Assembly: GCA_946406115.1 (NCBI GenBank)
Contig: OX291550.1
Location: 28,558,722 to 28,622,721, forward strand
Origin: Apoda limacodes
Taxonomy: Eukaryota > Arthropoda > Insecta > Lepidoptera > Limacodidae
Reading direction: 5' to 3'
Length of the DNA: 64,000 nt
Position 1 is the first letter of the stretch, and every line of letters begins with the position of its first letter. Position numbers and translations under genes: made by a program. The notes below the pieces were generated by a model. The model had not been told where the DNA came from, ran no database searches, and saw only the letters and a program-made list of their open reading frames with translations. This document shows, in pieces, positions 27,018 through 40,000 of this stretch.

Positions 27018-27945
27018 ACCACTAAGGTAGCAAACAAGCTTTCGGTCCGCGTGATGGTAAGCGGTTACTGCAGCTTGCAACACCTGGTGCATCACTCGAG
27101 CTTCGCAGACCGTTTAAAAATCTGATAACTTCTATCTTGAAGAAGCCCATACTGCAGTCCTTAGAGAAAACCTTGGCAGGGAGCTTATTTCACAACCGAA
27201 GCGTTCGCGAGAGCAATAATCTCTGAAAGGTAGGTAGTAGGTTTTAAGGTGTGAGGATGAATTACCTGCCCATTACAAGCGGTGATATGGTAGAAGAAAG
27301 CCATGGGCATCATTTCGAAGAATTCCTCAGAACACATCCCACTGTACAAGCGGTAGAACACACACAGGGAGGCAAAGTCTCTTCTCAGACTTAAGAGTTC
27401 GATACGGCTTTCGAGATGGGGATCGTCGGCGAACAGGCCAAGCTGGTTTCCGGGTGCACTTGCCCAGAGACGGCAGCTTTGCTCCATATGAGGCCGGACT
27501 TGCGATTTGTAAAGCAGCAACTACGCTCTGTTGGTTACACGAAGTTTTTTGGACGTTAGCTTGACATTGTTTTGCAAATGATCTCGAAACTAAACATCGC
27601 TGGAGATGTCAACACCAAAGATTCTAATGCTCTTGGAGATGGTGAGGGGTGAACCTCAGTGAATGGGGTTTTCTTAGCGATAAACGCGCAGATTTGTGTC
27701 TTTGTAGCGTTAAAATGGACTAAGTTTTCTCGTCCACAGTCAAAGACCTGGAACAGAGTAGTCTCGATTTGAGACACAAGTTCCCCGCGCTTTTCCTACA
27801 CAACAGACCGATGGAAGTTTGCACGGCCCGTGTAATAAACGCCTCTAGTACTGTCATCTGCATATCAATGTATGTTATTGATGGACAAAGGACATGTCAT
27901 TGACTTGCAAGACGCCAGCATTAATGTCGATCCAATCGGGGCAAA
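27018..27945 (-). pseudogene. Jockey-like LINE 3' half
   Basis: Minus-strand pieces: [39 protein letters not shown] and SQIETTLFQVFDCGRENLVH, reaching the YADD-side region near 27900. Frameshifts break it. It sits head-to-tail with the fragment at 26769-27000, the same arrangement as in intron 11. Confidence 0.87.
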
Positions 27946-29969
27946 TACCGACAACTTCGGCTCGTATGCGTCTGCCTGACAAAAACTAATTATTAGGTAA
28001 CTAATGAAAGTACCGAATATTGCTCTAACGATAAATAAACTATATTGAGGGACAAACTTTTAATTGTTTCATGGTACACATCAAGTATTTACGTATACAC
28101 TACTTGTCCAAGTAAATATATCAAGAAATAATTTAAATTGTTTTGTCTCATTCGATTGTTAAAGAAATTATTAAAGCATTTCTATATGAATTGTTGTTGA
28201 TTCGTTGAATTACTAAAAAATAATAAAAATAAAATACGTTAATTTCAGATTAACATACTCATAATAACGGTTGGTGAATAGCGTTAGACATTTTATATAT
28301 TCTTATTTAGATCTGGTATTAGCTGTGCTGCTATATACGTATAAAGATGCGCCAAATGGCTCTGTTTCGGATAGTCCAGCCTCGTGGCTAACGTCTTTTT
28401 TGCCTATATCCAATTCGATATATTTTCCATATAGGGTTAAATAAAATTAAAAAAAGAGGGATCAATTTTAAATAGGAAAAGAAAAAGAAATTAACATGGT
28501 AATGGATATCTAAATAAATCTTAAATAAAAAAAAAGAGAAACCCTAACCCAGGTAGGGTATAATTTTTCTTTTTTATTGTATAAGCTTATGGAGACAATG
28601 ACTAAAAAGGGAACGGCCCGAAGTTAAACTTTGACCATACAAATAAAACTGAAACAGTTTTAGGTGACAATAGTCGGCCTAGGATTTGTCTTTTTCTTCT
28701 CCATTAAGAATCTCATTGCAATGCGTCTTATTATCCAGGTTGGGTCCCCCCGAATAACTTAGGAGCCGGAGAAGGACCCTGACCTACCGGCGAAACGCGA
28801 ATGTTCTAATCACTCAAAATACTTATTGTTAATCTGACTGGAGAGTTAGATTCTTGAGTGAGAAATGTTTTTCATATTGACTGAATCATAGACACAATAC
28901 TGAGATGGGTTAGTTACCTTTTTAAATTGACGTTCTGGTAGTCATATTTAATTTAGTTGACTGCGACAATTTATTAAAATAACCTATTTAAATTCTACAA
29001 TATTGATAATTTCTTCCATAATCATTTCTACTATTTAAATATTTCAAGGGGTTGATAAATGGAAGCTTGTGTATGATAAATCCTCTACAGACCACTGTAG
29101 ACAACAAACTGAATTCTGAATTATTCAAGACTTACTCTTGTGCGGGATTTTAAGTATTTTAAAAATCTCCCTATTTTAAATATGAGATATACACATTTCA
29201 GTGTCTAGCTAGAAATGAATAGGGGTAAGTGACTGTATTAGAAACTGACTAAATCAGGGTCAGTGGGACGATAATATAGTGATGCATTGTAACAGCTATA
29301 TACAGACCTAGGATTGTTTCGCTTAGTAATAACTATCATACATATTATTTGTGTGAGACAAGTTAGTAAAAATCAATGATCAAGTTGTTAAGATAGATAT
29401 ATTGTGTAGAATTTAGGTTTTGAATTGAAATTTACGAGCCATACTAGTGACTGACGAAACTAACACCTTTTTAAAATCAGGTTTGCTTAGGTCGCATCAT
29501 AGCGGTCCACAATCACGCCATTATCCGGCAGGAGTTTTCTACAACTAAACTTTGCCGCTGGAAAACTGTTGTCCTATTAGTTTAACACTTTTGAATCGTC
29601 AAGATAAATAGTTACATTTTGCTCTACAAACTTATTACAATACTGGTTTATTGCCAGCATCCAAATAGTTATTCTTTGTAAAACTACAACGAAAAATAAT
29701 ATTATGGTTAACTAATAAATACATATTTGTATTGAATGTGGGTGTGTATCGTGACACTCGGACTCCTTTCTGGGGATTAAAACCGTCAAGATAAACAAAC
29801 ATACATTGATAATTTCTTCCAAGTAGGCAGGTGACTTGGTTAAAGCTGTAGGAAGCCACTGGATGTGGTCAGCAGTGGACGTGTTCCGAGTTTGAAGATA
29901 TTGATGAATTTTAATTAAGTAAATAATTGATAGGACTCTACAATAAAAACTTTTTAATAAAATAAACAA
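27946..29969. other. non-coding
   Basis: No supported feature. Confidence 0.5.
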
Positions 29970-30060
29970 CCGGCTTCAAAAAGATGCACTAAAAAAATAA
30001 TTACTTATTTCTAAAACATCTGATCTGAATTACAGTTTGAACAATTCTGTAATAAATACT
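29970..30060. repeat. interspersed repeat, left half only
   Basis: ACCGGCTTCAAAAAGATGCA, AATAATTACTTATTTCTAAA and CATCTGATCTGAATTACAG repeat the left half of the element at 14.93-15.12 kb. Confidence 0.68.
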
Positions 30061-32457
30061 GCAATATAGCAATTTTAGCGCTAAATAGCAGCGCATAGGT
30101 GACTTGACTCAAATCTCACGCCGGATATTGCAATTTTCTCACCGGGCGTGTTCAGACATGGGCTGCCTTGCGCCTGGCGGCCTTTCACGGCGAACCGGTC
30201 AGTGCACTGTTATACTTCCTGCACAAAATACCGCCCTATATGTGCACACACCTACTCAGACCATTGGACTGGTTTCAGATCACTTGTGTCACTACTACGC
30301 TCAAAAATACCAGGTCAGCACTCCGATTTCCGCAATTCAAAGTGTAAATAATTTTACATTTAATCCACCTGTGTAGTTTTCATACATATCCACCAATTTC
30401 TTAAGATGATGGTTTTCTTTAATTTATTTAATAAGAAAAATGTATTCTTATCTTTTTTGTATCCGCTGCTGAACGCGAGCCTCCTTCACTGATCAGTTTA
30501 AATAATTATGATTCTCAAGATTTTACTAAAAAAGTATATATGTGTATATTAACCATGAATAGGATGCAATGAACGTCATTTTCATTGCGGAATGCGATAT
30601 TTTCACTGGCTATAATGAAAAATGAAAAAAATACGCAGGGGGGTATCTCTAACATGCAGAGCTGAGGAGGGGGGATCATTTAAGTGGTATGTTTGAGCCA
30701 CTTGGTTTGCCCACTCTCTTAACTAATTTAACGAGTTATAGTCTGTGCAAACTCTTCCATAAGTGTTTGCGAGAGGAAGCTTCCCTGGAACCGTACCATT
30801 GGTAACCATAGGTTTTAAGGTATGAGGATGAATTCCTGTGGGGCATGACGCGACGGCAGAAAGTAACGATGGGCATCATAATGAACAATTCCTTCCAACA
30901 CAACAAATTATACAAGCGGCGTAACACACACTGGGGGACAAAGCCTCTCCTAAACACTACTTAGACTTAAGGACTGAATACCTCTTTTGATATGATGTAC
31001 CTAGAAACACTTGTATAAAACGTTACTCCAATAGCTTAGCTTGTAGCATGAAATAACATATTTACCAAAAGCATAATGATGCACAAAGAAACTGAGTCAC
31101 TTCCGTATTTCATGGTTTATTACTATAAATCCACACTTAGGTTAGACCAGTATAGTAAATATATAGTCTGTGGTTAAGATTTAATTTGAAATCGATGCCC
31201 AGTCGATACAGCTTCTAGTTTTTATAATGTCCGCAACAGGTTTTTGTGTGTTCGACCTTCATAGATTGCGGCTTGTCACACGGATTCTGAAGGTACTTGA
31301 TTTGGTTTTATATAAACGTCACACATTGTGACAAAATAGATTGCAGGCGCAAGAGGGGGGGCGGGGGGTGTCATCAGACAAATTACAAAAGTAATGTTGC
31401 ATAGTGATAGTACTTTTGCTGGTCCCAATTTGCGTACTAAACAACAACTTCCTACTTGTTTTAGACATTTACTGTAAATTTTGCAGGCATGATCTCAAGT
31501 GGTTTTCCAAAATCGAGGTCATTTGTATGAAAAACTAAAATCCTGTACGGCTTTTAAACTTTATTATTCAAAAAAAAACTGGCATACTGCAGACCTAAGA
31601 TAGATATTTAAGCCTAGAGTACGTCTTCCAAATTTTATGGAGATTGATCAACAAAAAATTGGGAATTCGTTTGTATGAAGACACCACGAATCGTATTTTC
31701 TTAACCTGGTTTATACCCTATGTACTTACGTCGATAGGATCACGTTGGAACAGAATGTATTATCGCTGAAGAGGAGGTGTTACTGGTGTTTTAATTGTTA
31801 GCTACTATCTTCCTCTGACCAATCTCTTCGAGTACAAAGTCAATTTTATTTTATTCGAATTATGTTTTTACAAACACATTTGAATCGTCAAAGTTAAAAA
31901 TACTATTTTCTAAAGTTTTTTATTATTGGTTAATTTGAAACAGGCAGCACACATACTATAATCAGGGTAGAAAGTGGACGAAAAGAATTCAACTGATAGT
32001 TTTGTCTAAAACACAGTGTAGTTCCAAAGATAATAATAAAATCATAAGCCTTGAATAGGAAAGAAAATAAATATGGGTCGGCAATCGGATAAGGACAATT
32101 GATTTCCCTTTTTTTGGGATGTAAATGATTTGAATATCTCCTTATGATTTAGGAAATACATTGACGATATGAAATTATTTCGGATGTTAGTAAATATTGA
32201 AATGTTAATAATTTTAGACTAATACAAGAATTCCAGGACGAATTTAATAAATTAAATAAGATATTGGCCTAAATTAAAAATTTACTGTGTAACGTACGGA
32301 AACTAAATTAAAATAAATCTATTGGTAAAAAGGAAATGGTACCTAATAATTTAATGAAGTTCGAATTAAAGCAGCTATTTTTGTAAAACTTTAAAGCAAC
32401 TGAAGAAAAGTGTTGTTTCAGAGATTAAGTATTTAAATCACAAGTAACTGAATAAAA
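30061..32457. other. non-coding apart from a LINE fragment
   Basis: A 90-codon frame at 30104-30376 is GC-richer than its surroundings but unrecognised. Other text is AT-rich without a coding signal. Confidence 0.5.
30736..30975 (-). pseudogene. Jockey-like LINE internal fragment
   Basis: Minus-strand VLRRLYNLLCWKELFIMMP and the SSYLKTYGYQWYGS stretch are a diverged form of the CVFYRLYN...[10 protein letters not shown] block. No 3' UTR is attached. Confidence 0.7.
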
Positions 32458-32830
32458 AACCGGCCAAGTGCGAGTTTGGCTCGCGCACCGAGGGTTCCGT
32501 GCAAACTAATTATATGTTGTTGTATATTATTAAAAATATTTTCATTATATGATGTAACTAAAAATTTACGATTTTCGGAATTTTCCCTTTATCTATAAGA
32601 CGTTGCTTCATACCAAATTACAAGATTCTGAGTTCACGGGAAGGTAGATTTTGATTCCCTTGCTAGTTTCGAAAATTTGCGGCATAAACGGCTGTGTCTT
32701 TTGATCGCGTTGGCTTAAAAGTTTAAATTTTTCACAGCTCCAAGGGACAGTAGACCTGAGTATTTGATATAAATTTTAGCTTGATACCTCCACGCGTACC
32801 TGAAGTATTTGAAACAACTTTCACATATTT
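32458..32830 (+). repeat. interspersed repeat, family B
   Basis: Starts CGGCCAAGTGCGAGTTTGGC, CGCACCGAGGGTTCCGTGC; ends with GACCTGAGTATTTGATAT and TTAGCTTGATACC. No coding frame; probably a non-autonomous element. Confidence 0.7.
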
Positions 32831-33950
32831 TTTTTTGCACTAAATACAATAAATGAAAATCAATCAGTAAGGTGCACCACACTAGACAAAAGTACATTTT
32901 ATAACATATTTTTTTTTCAATACCTTGGATGCTATAGTTTAGTCACAAAATACGCACAAAAACGCCGTATTTACGCGATCTAGCCTAAATCGTAGTCTGA
33001 AGAGCCATCATACAATAAACGCGAAAATTATAAAAATAAACTTTTGTGGATTTGATTAAATTTTTCGCATAAAACCTAAAAAAAACTTATATTTTGCAAA
33101 GCTAAATAAAAAATCCGTTTAGTAATAGGTTTGCAGTATTTTTGTTGATTTTTTATGATAAATAGTCACACGCTCGTGTCCGTATTTACGTTTTACGTGA
33201 ATACTTAAAATATTCTTTCTGTCAGTCAGTCTAATATATATATATTTAGCTCTCTCTCTCTGTCTCTTCTTTAAATTTAAGATACTAGCACTATGTTAGA
33301 AACAAATAAGTAATTAAACCTTATAAATAATTAACCTTTTCGATCGACGACGTCAAAAAATGCAGATTTTTTATTTTTCATATTATACTACAACAAACAA
33401 ACTGTTTTTATGAGTAAAATTTGCCATCTTCAATATTTAGGTAAGTGTCCCTTCAACCACGGCCTTTCATTTCCATCCACTATAGAATAATAATTACTTA
33501 TCAGTATATTTAAATTTCATGTAAGAGCAAAACCACACTTAATATCCGTCGAGTCCATAGATATAGAATGTAAGAATCCTAGAACTGTGATCGAGTCATT
33601 AGCTAACATATTAATGCCATGGTAAATCTATTACGGAAAGCATTATCTGTGACTTTTAATAAAATACAAGTGACTCATTTAAATCAAACCTCATTATAGT
33701 CCAATAAACTATTCTGATCTGATAGTCAAAAATTGAATCTATAGTCGCACTATTGAAATGATGAGAACTTACGATGACACTAGCGACCAACACTGAAAGT
33801 CAGAGGGTCAGAAAAGATTGTTGCACTGTAATACGTGTCTACAACTATAACTTATATAAATGTCACTATGACATAATAATTTTATAGGTATAATTACTAA
33901 ATAAGGAAATTCTATAGTAATTCTATAAGTATACAAAAAACTACTGAATT
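32831..33950. other. region upstream of androglobin
   Basis: Should hold the promoter and 5' UTR. A (TC)n run lies at 33248-33268. ACTTATATAAATGTCACTAT near 33850 is a weak TATA-like candidate; I cannot assign a start site. Confidence 0.35.
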
Positions 33951-34082
33951 ATGTCCAAAAAGTTGATCGGTAGTAAAATTAGTGACACTACTAAAAGTAT
34001 TACGATATATCCCGCAGATCCCGCAGAATGTCCCTTCAGAGAATTTAGGGATCACGAACTAGGAGCAGAATACTGGGGGATG
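33951..34082 (+). CDS. Adgb: androglobin exon 1 (start codon)
   Basis: Residues 1-44. The ATG at 33951 is the first in this frame after upstream stops; no strong promoter motif is visible before it. The segment [16 protein letters not shown] fits the conserved P.WPEWSE...EKWD stretch near the start of androglobins. Donor ATG|GTAAAT, phase 0. An upstream non-coding exon cannot be excluded (a tttatag acceptor-like site ends near 33889). Confidence 0.75.
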
Positions 34083-37000
34083 GTAAATAAATATATTTTG
34101 TTTCAAATTTCAGTACACCTAACAAGTTCAATAATTAATAATAAATAACTTAAGTACTGAGTATGGCGTATTATAATAATACTGAGAGTGAGAGACTGGT
34201 TGAAAGAATGTTTACTATCTTTCTCGTCAACTCTATAGTCGTACAGTAGCGCCATCACTATAAATAGTATATGTAACTATAGATATATGATACAAGTATA
34301 AATATTTTTGGACATTACACACAGCGCCGTCTGGCGCCAAAGTAAGCAAAGCTTGTGTTATGGTTACCAGACAACGGATACAAATACATATATATCTTTT
34401 TTTTTGTAAATACATACATAAATACACTCAGACTCAAGACAAACACAAATGTTATCACATAAATGTTGGTCCAATGCGGGAATTGAACCCACACCCTCTG
34501 AACAGCAGCAGGCATACTGGTATATATATCTCAATGGAGCTCCAATTAGGTTAACCCGGTGCAATCTGTTTTGTAGCTTTTCCTTTTGTTATTATCTACA
34601 CCTATTTTCAATACAATAATCATCTAGAATATTTTTTATCTATTTTTTTTTTCTTTATGTCAAATACCTATTGACAAGCGTAAGCTACATACAAGTTCTA
34701 TGTCCTCATCTCAAAGTGACAATCGCAGTATTTATAAAAAACTTAATAGGGTCCAGTAGCTTTTCGAGCTTCCTATCATCAACCGAAATCTGGTCATAAG
34801 CCGGTGATGGATCATATCTGGATGGACGAGCAGCAGCAACCTCTCCCTCGTTCGGTTAGGCTTGAGCAAAGCGGGTGGATCAGAGCTGAAGACTTGGCGC
34901 ACAGATGGGGTGCCGACGTCGTTGTATTTGATGTAAGCTTTCCGTTTTACTCAGATCTTTGTTTTATAAAGCTTTTATAGAATGTGCACCGTTTTTAAAT
35001 AGACAATTATGTCATAATAAAAAAAAAATACTAGAAGCTATTAAAGGTTAATATAAATTTTAATAGCTAGACAAACACTTTTTGATATTAATATTTTAAA
35101 GGACCCTCTAGTGGCAGTGTTCTAAGCTCCCCATATTAAACCGTTCTGGTCTCTGGCGGTTGTCTTATGAGAACAGTCCCTAAGCCTAATCAGAGGCGGC
35201 TTAATATGTCTAAAAGGCGAGTGGCCACTAGTTCGACAACGTCCCAATCCGCATTTGGCCAGCGTGGTTGAGTGTTGTCAAAGCTTTTTTTTTCGAAGGT
35301 GAGGCTTTATGCTACTGTAGTAAGGGGACGTAGAACGGCTGAGGCAATTAAATGGTGTTTAAAGCAAAAAGTTTAAAGGATCGGCAAGCAGCGCAATTAA
35401 TGTCTTCTGCCGTAAGTGTCCGTAGGCTACGGCGACGACGGTAGCATCAGGCGGACCGTAACTTGTTTGCCACTTCAGTGGTATTAAGAAAATTAGACCG
35501 ACTCATCAAGAATATGCCGTATGCCGCCTGAAACTAAACGGTTGCTGTAGTTTATGGACGCTTATACAAAAGGTTAAAAGGGAACTCTTACGGACACTTC
35601 GGTTTCCATCTGAGATAATCAGTAGTAGTCTGTCCGTTAATCGTTAAAAATGATAGGAAACCGAGGGGAAGATGTGCTTAGAGGATTACCAGCTGACTTA
35701 CTCCGAAGTCCTGATGAAGTCCTCGTTCTGCAGGAGGGTGCTGTCGCTCTGCTACTTGTTGGAGCGCGTCAATGAACCTATCATTGTAAGAATTATATAT
35801 TTTATTACTGAATAACTATAGAAAAATGTTAAAATGTTTACATGTATACATAACAATACATTTTTCAATGTCCTTGCTTGAAAAGTGTCACTGAAGAGTA
35901 GCACGTTAAAATTCTATATCAAAAGTCTCGGGTTCAATTTTCAAAATTGTTTCACCCCAATTTTGTACTAATTGGTGAATTGAAAACTTTTTGACTCTGT
36001 TTAATACCACCTATCACGTTTGTGGCACGCAATAACATCGATAAAGACGATTTTAATCTCTTACCACCGGGAATAAGTGTAGTTAGGTATATCATATTAC
36101 TAGCTTGCTTTTTCCCGCGGTTCCACTTGCTCTACAGTCGTTTATCGGTGTAGGATTACAATTTCAATTGAAAAATATAAATTAAATATTATAGAAAAAA
36201 TCCCGAATTACTCTAAACTATTACTTTTCAAGTGGCCTATGTCCTTTCGCGGGACTCAGAATATCTCTATGCCAAATTTTCCCGCGCTTCCACCCGCCCT
36301 GCATTTTATTATTGGTGTAGGATTTCAACGATAACTCCTCTTTCTCGAGACTCCAACTATTTCAACGGCAAATTTCATCCTAATTGGCGGTCTAAGCGTG
36401 AAAAGGTAACAGACAGACAGACAGACAATATTACTTTCTTATTTATAATATTATTATATTTATTATTACCTTAATATCACATACGGCACTTCATTTTAAT
36501 AGTGAAAAATTTAATGGTACCTAATGAATAAAGTCTTTATATTTATTTAGAGTTCTTAGCGAAGGTCTCAAAAGTTTTACTTTGAGCGTTCTAAGGAGCA
36601 TACTCTAATAGAAATGTGTCACGATAAATATCTGGGTTGAAATCGGGTCCCTTCAGCCGCTTCACCAAGTTTAGAAACCGGTTTCCAAAAAAAAAACAAT
36701 TTCTTCTACCGAAACCCGGTTTCCAAATAAGAACATCACTTCTTTTTTTGAAACCAATTACCAATTAAAACATAAATATTCTGTTTCGAATCTATTTCCG
36801 AAACTCGAAAGTCCTCAATGAAATACGAGAAACATTTTAATATAAAAAAACTTATAGTAGTACATTTTAAAAATAATTAAAAAAAAAAATCAAATGAAAC
36901 TTACTTAACTGAAAATCTATTGTTACTAAAACTGATGACTGAATGGAATGAATGAATAGGAATGACATCCCACTCTTGCTCATACACTTGATGTTTTTAA

Positions 37001-40000
37001 AAATGAAATAGAAATAGATGACAAATTCTCTAGGAAGAGAAAAAATTACATGGAGATTGACGAGGAAATCAATTTTGCCATACAACTTTTAACACAAAAT
37101 AAAATTACAGTTGACATTGTCTTAAAATTATTATATGCCTTTCTTATTTCTTAATGGATCATTTTTATCGTATTATATTGTATATTTCGAAAAAAAAATG
37201 CTTATTTCTTTCTTATGACTAGCAAAAAATCGGCCAAGTGCGTGTCGAACAATGCATTAAGTAAGGGTACCGTAGATTAATAATTATTGCGGATATATAA
37301 AAAAAATCTTATGAACCGAATTTGTTCAAATTAATTGTTATTTAAATGTATAGCTCTATAATCGTAGTTTTTTCAGATTTTTAAATCACGTGTTTGAAAA
37401 GTTTACTAGATCATAAGTAAAAAAAATTGAAAAAAATATATTTGTAATCTAAATTACCATAGTAAAATTAAATACAAATAAATAATTAAAAGAGTGTTTG
37501 AAAGTAACTTAAAAATAAAGAAAATAAGCTAAAAGCAAATATGTGGGTAAAAAAAGAATATCCCTACCCACGACAAAAAATATAAAAACGGTAAAAAAAA
37601 TCAAAATTTGACCCTTGTAGCTTGGTCCCTAATATCTGGCAGCATAACCTCGCTGTTCGCCCATCGTATTGTTGTGCGAGGTATGCTCAAGTTTGGCTCA
37701 AGCTGTAAGGTCCCCAGAGCCGAGAGGCGAGTCTTTTGGAATTTTTTTATAAAAGATTTGGTCTCCGAACACCAAGCTCTTAAAATTATGGAGTTTTTCT
37801 TGTGTAACAGATAAACAATAATTTTGGTCTAATTCAAAAAGTCAAAGCTTCATTTATGCCTTTAAACTAAACCCAACAGTTTGTTTTTTAAAATACCGTA
37901 GATCTTACAAACACAAAAGAAAAAATAAAAATATTTCGCAATTCTTTGAGCTGAAGTTCTTTAAATATAAAAGTGAATAAACAACTTTTTAAATGCTCAG
38001 AAATATATTTTTAATCTTGGAATATTATATTTTAACAATCAATTGCCTTTTTGCTCGTAATTATTAGTTTTTCTGTTAACTTGAAGGTGGAGCACCAATG
38101 GGATGGCTTTAACTTTGCCATTGGGTCGGACGGGTGGAGAGCGAAGTATCACGTCTACTCACCCGGAATGAAGGCTGGAGGTGGACCGCAGCATCGCCCA
38201 GGACTGTCAAAGAACGGTACTTCGAGAACATTATACGTACAAATATTTCATCAGATCACTATATCAAGTCTATCCAGAGTAGAATTTGTACAGACCCGTC
38301 AGAATTCTGAAAAGTTATAAAGTCTCAACGTAACGATAAAATAAACAACTCCGAGTACCAATATAAAAATAAATTGGTATCGGACCAGAGTGCATGCGAC
38401 TCATTAGCGGAATATTTTGCCTCTGTACACATTAGTGTACCTTCCTTAAACGTACAAGACTTTAGAGAGCATATTGTGACCATTTTGTTGTTTCATCATG
38501 CGCCAAACGTTCATGTTCCGCGATTGTAGATCGGCGACTATGCTATACAATGCGTACGTGCGTAGCCGCTTGGAATACAACGCCTTGATTTGGGACCCAT
38601 GTGAAGCCAAGTATACAGCTACGATTGAAAGAGTACAAAAAAAAATTGTCGATATTTGTATAAGAAAAAGTATGGATATTACCCGCTACTCTTTCCTTCA
38701 GCGTTTGTTACGGGCATTAATGGTACCGACGCACTCGAGCTACGTAGGAAACTACAGGCAGTAATCCACCTCTATCTACTTCTGCACAACAAAGTCGACA
38801 ATCCGACAGTACTTGCGGACATAAACTTGTACGTTCCAAGCGGGGCGACCCGGGGTACGGGTGGGGGCTGCGGGCTGCGGCGGCGTCGCCCGCAGCTGGC
38901 CCTACCCGGCGCCCGCACCCGCGCCAGGTGTAACGCGCCTGTCCCACGCACTCCCACTCTACTCAACTCCCTCGTATCGTCTGTACAAGATACTGAACTG
39001 TACCATGACAAGCTTTGCCAAGTAGTATCAGCAGCACAACATTTTTTGTCGCACAATCTTGCGTAGGAACTGAGCATAATTATTATTAATTTTATAGTTT
39101 ATGTAGGTTAGTTATTGAGTATGTATATATATATACATATAATATATACATATAAATTTATTTATTACATATACAAATAATACAACTAATATATATATAT
39201 ATATTAACTGTTTACAAACGTTTTGGGTGAACCTGTTAGTTTGTATATGTAATAAATAAATAAATTTATAAAATAAGCTAATGTTCCAGAATTAATCGAT
39301 TATCATCAGGTACTTGCAGCGTTATTTAATCAATTATCATGAGGTAGTTGCAGCGTTACTTAATCGATTATCACCAGGTACACAATTTTAAAACGGGATT
39401 AAACGCGTTGTTATTTCGCAAAATAACTTTTTCCCAACATATATATCGGAAACACACACACGGACAAATACCTGAACGACTCCTTGCATCATCACCCGCG
39501 TCAACTACAGTCAGTTGTGACGTCTCTGATTAACCGAGATCATGATCTTAGTGACCCTGAATATTTAAATACTGAGCTGGCACACGTTCAAGAGGCACAC
39601 GTGAAGAAACGGGTACAAAACAAGAAGAAGAAGTTTAGTTTGCCGTAACACACGTACGAAGAATCCAGAGGTGAGCAGACAGCCAGCTTTCATGCCCATA
39701 TCAAAGGAGTAACGGATAAAATTGGATCGCTTTTGAATAAATTCTCCATTAAGACTGTATATGTTCCGTTCTCCAAAATTTAACAGCAGGTGCGCACGAC
39801 AAAGGACGTAATCCCGTACCAAACACCAGGTGTCTACATAATTGACTGCAGCTGCGGCAATTCTTACATTGGCCAGACCAAACACACAATTGCGGACAGG
39901 GTCAAAGAACATATTGCTGCTGCAAAGAATTGCCAGACGACAAAGTCAGCTATAGCAGAACATCTGATTAACTCAAATTCCAACCACTGGATTGAGCTCC

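Noticed and set aside
30104..30376. A 90-codon frame, GC-richer than its surroundings.
   Set aside because: No homology recognised and two frames are open over it; it could be a repeat fragment.
34440..34520. B-box-like sequence suggesting a tRNA gene; similar at 49026 and 35930.
   Set aside because: No cloverleaf or A box could be built; the sequences belong to SINE-like repeats.
38772..39077. Antisense 101- and 76-codon frames in a GC-rich stretch.
   Set aside because: They are shadows of the C-terminal part of a plus-strand LINE remnant.
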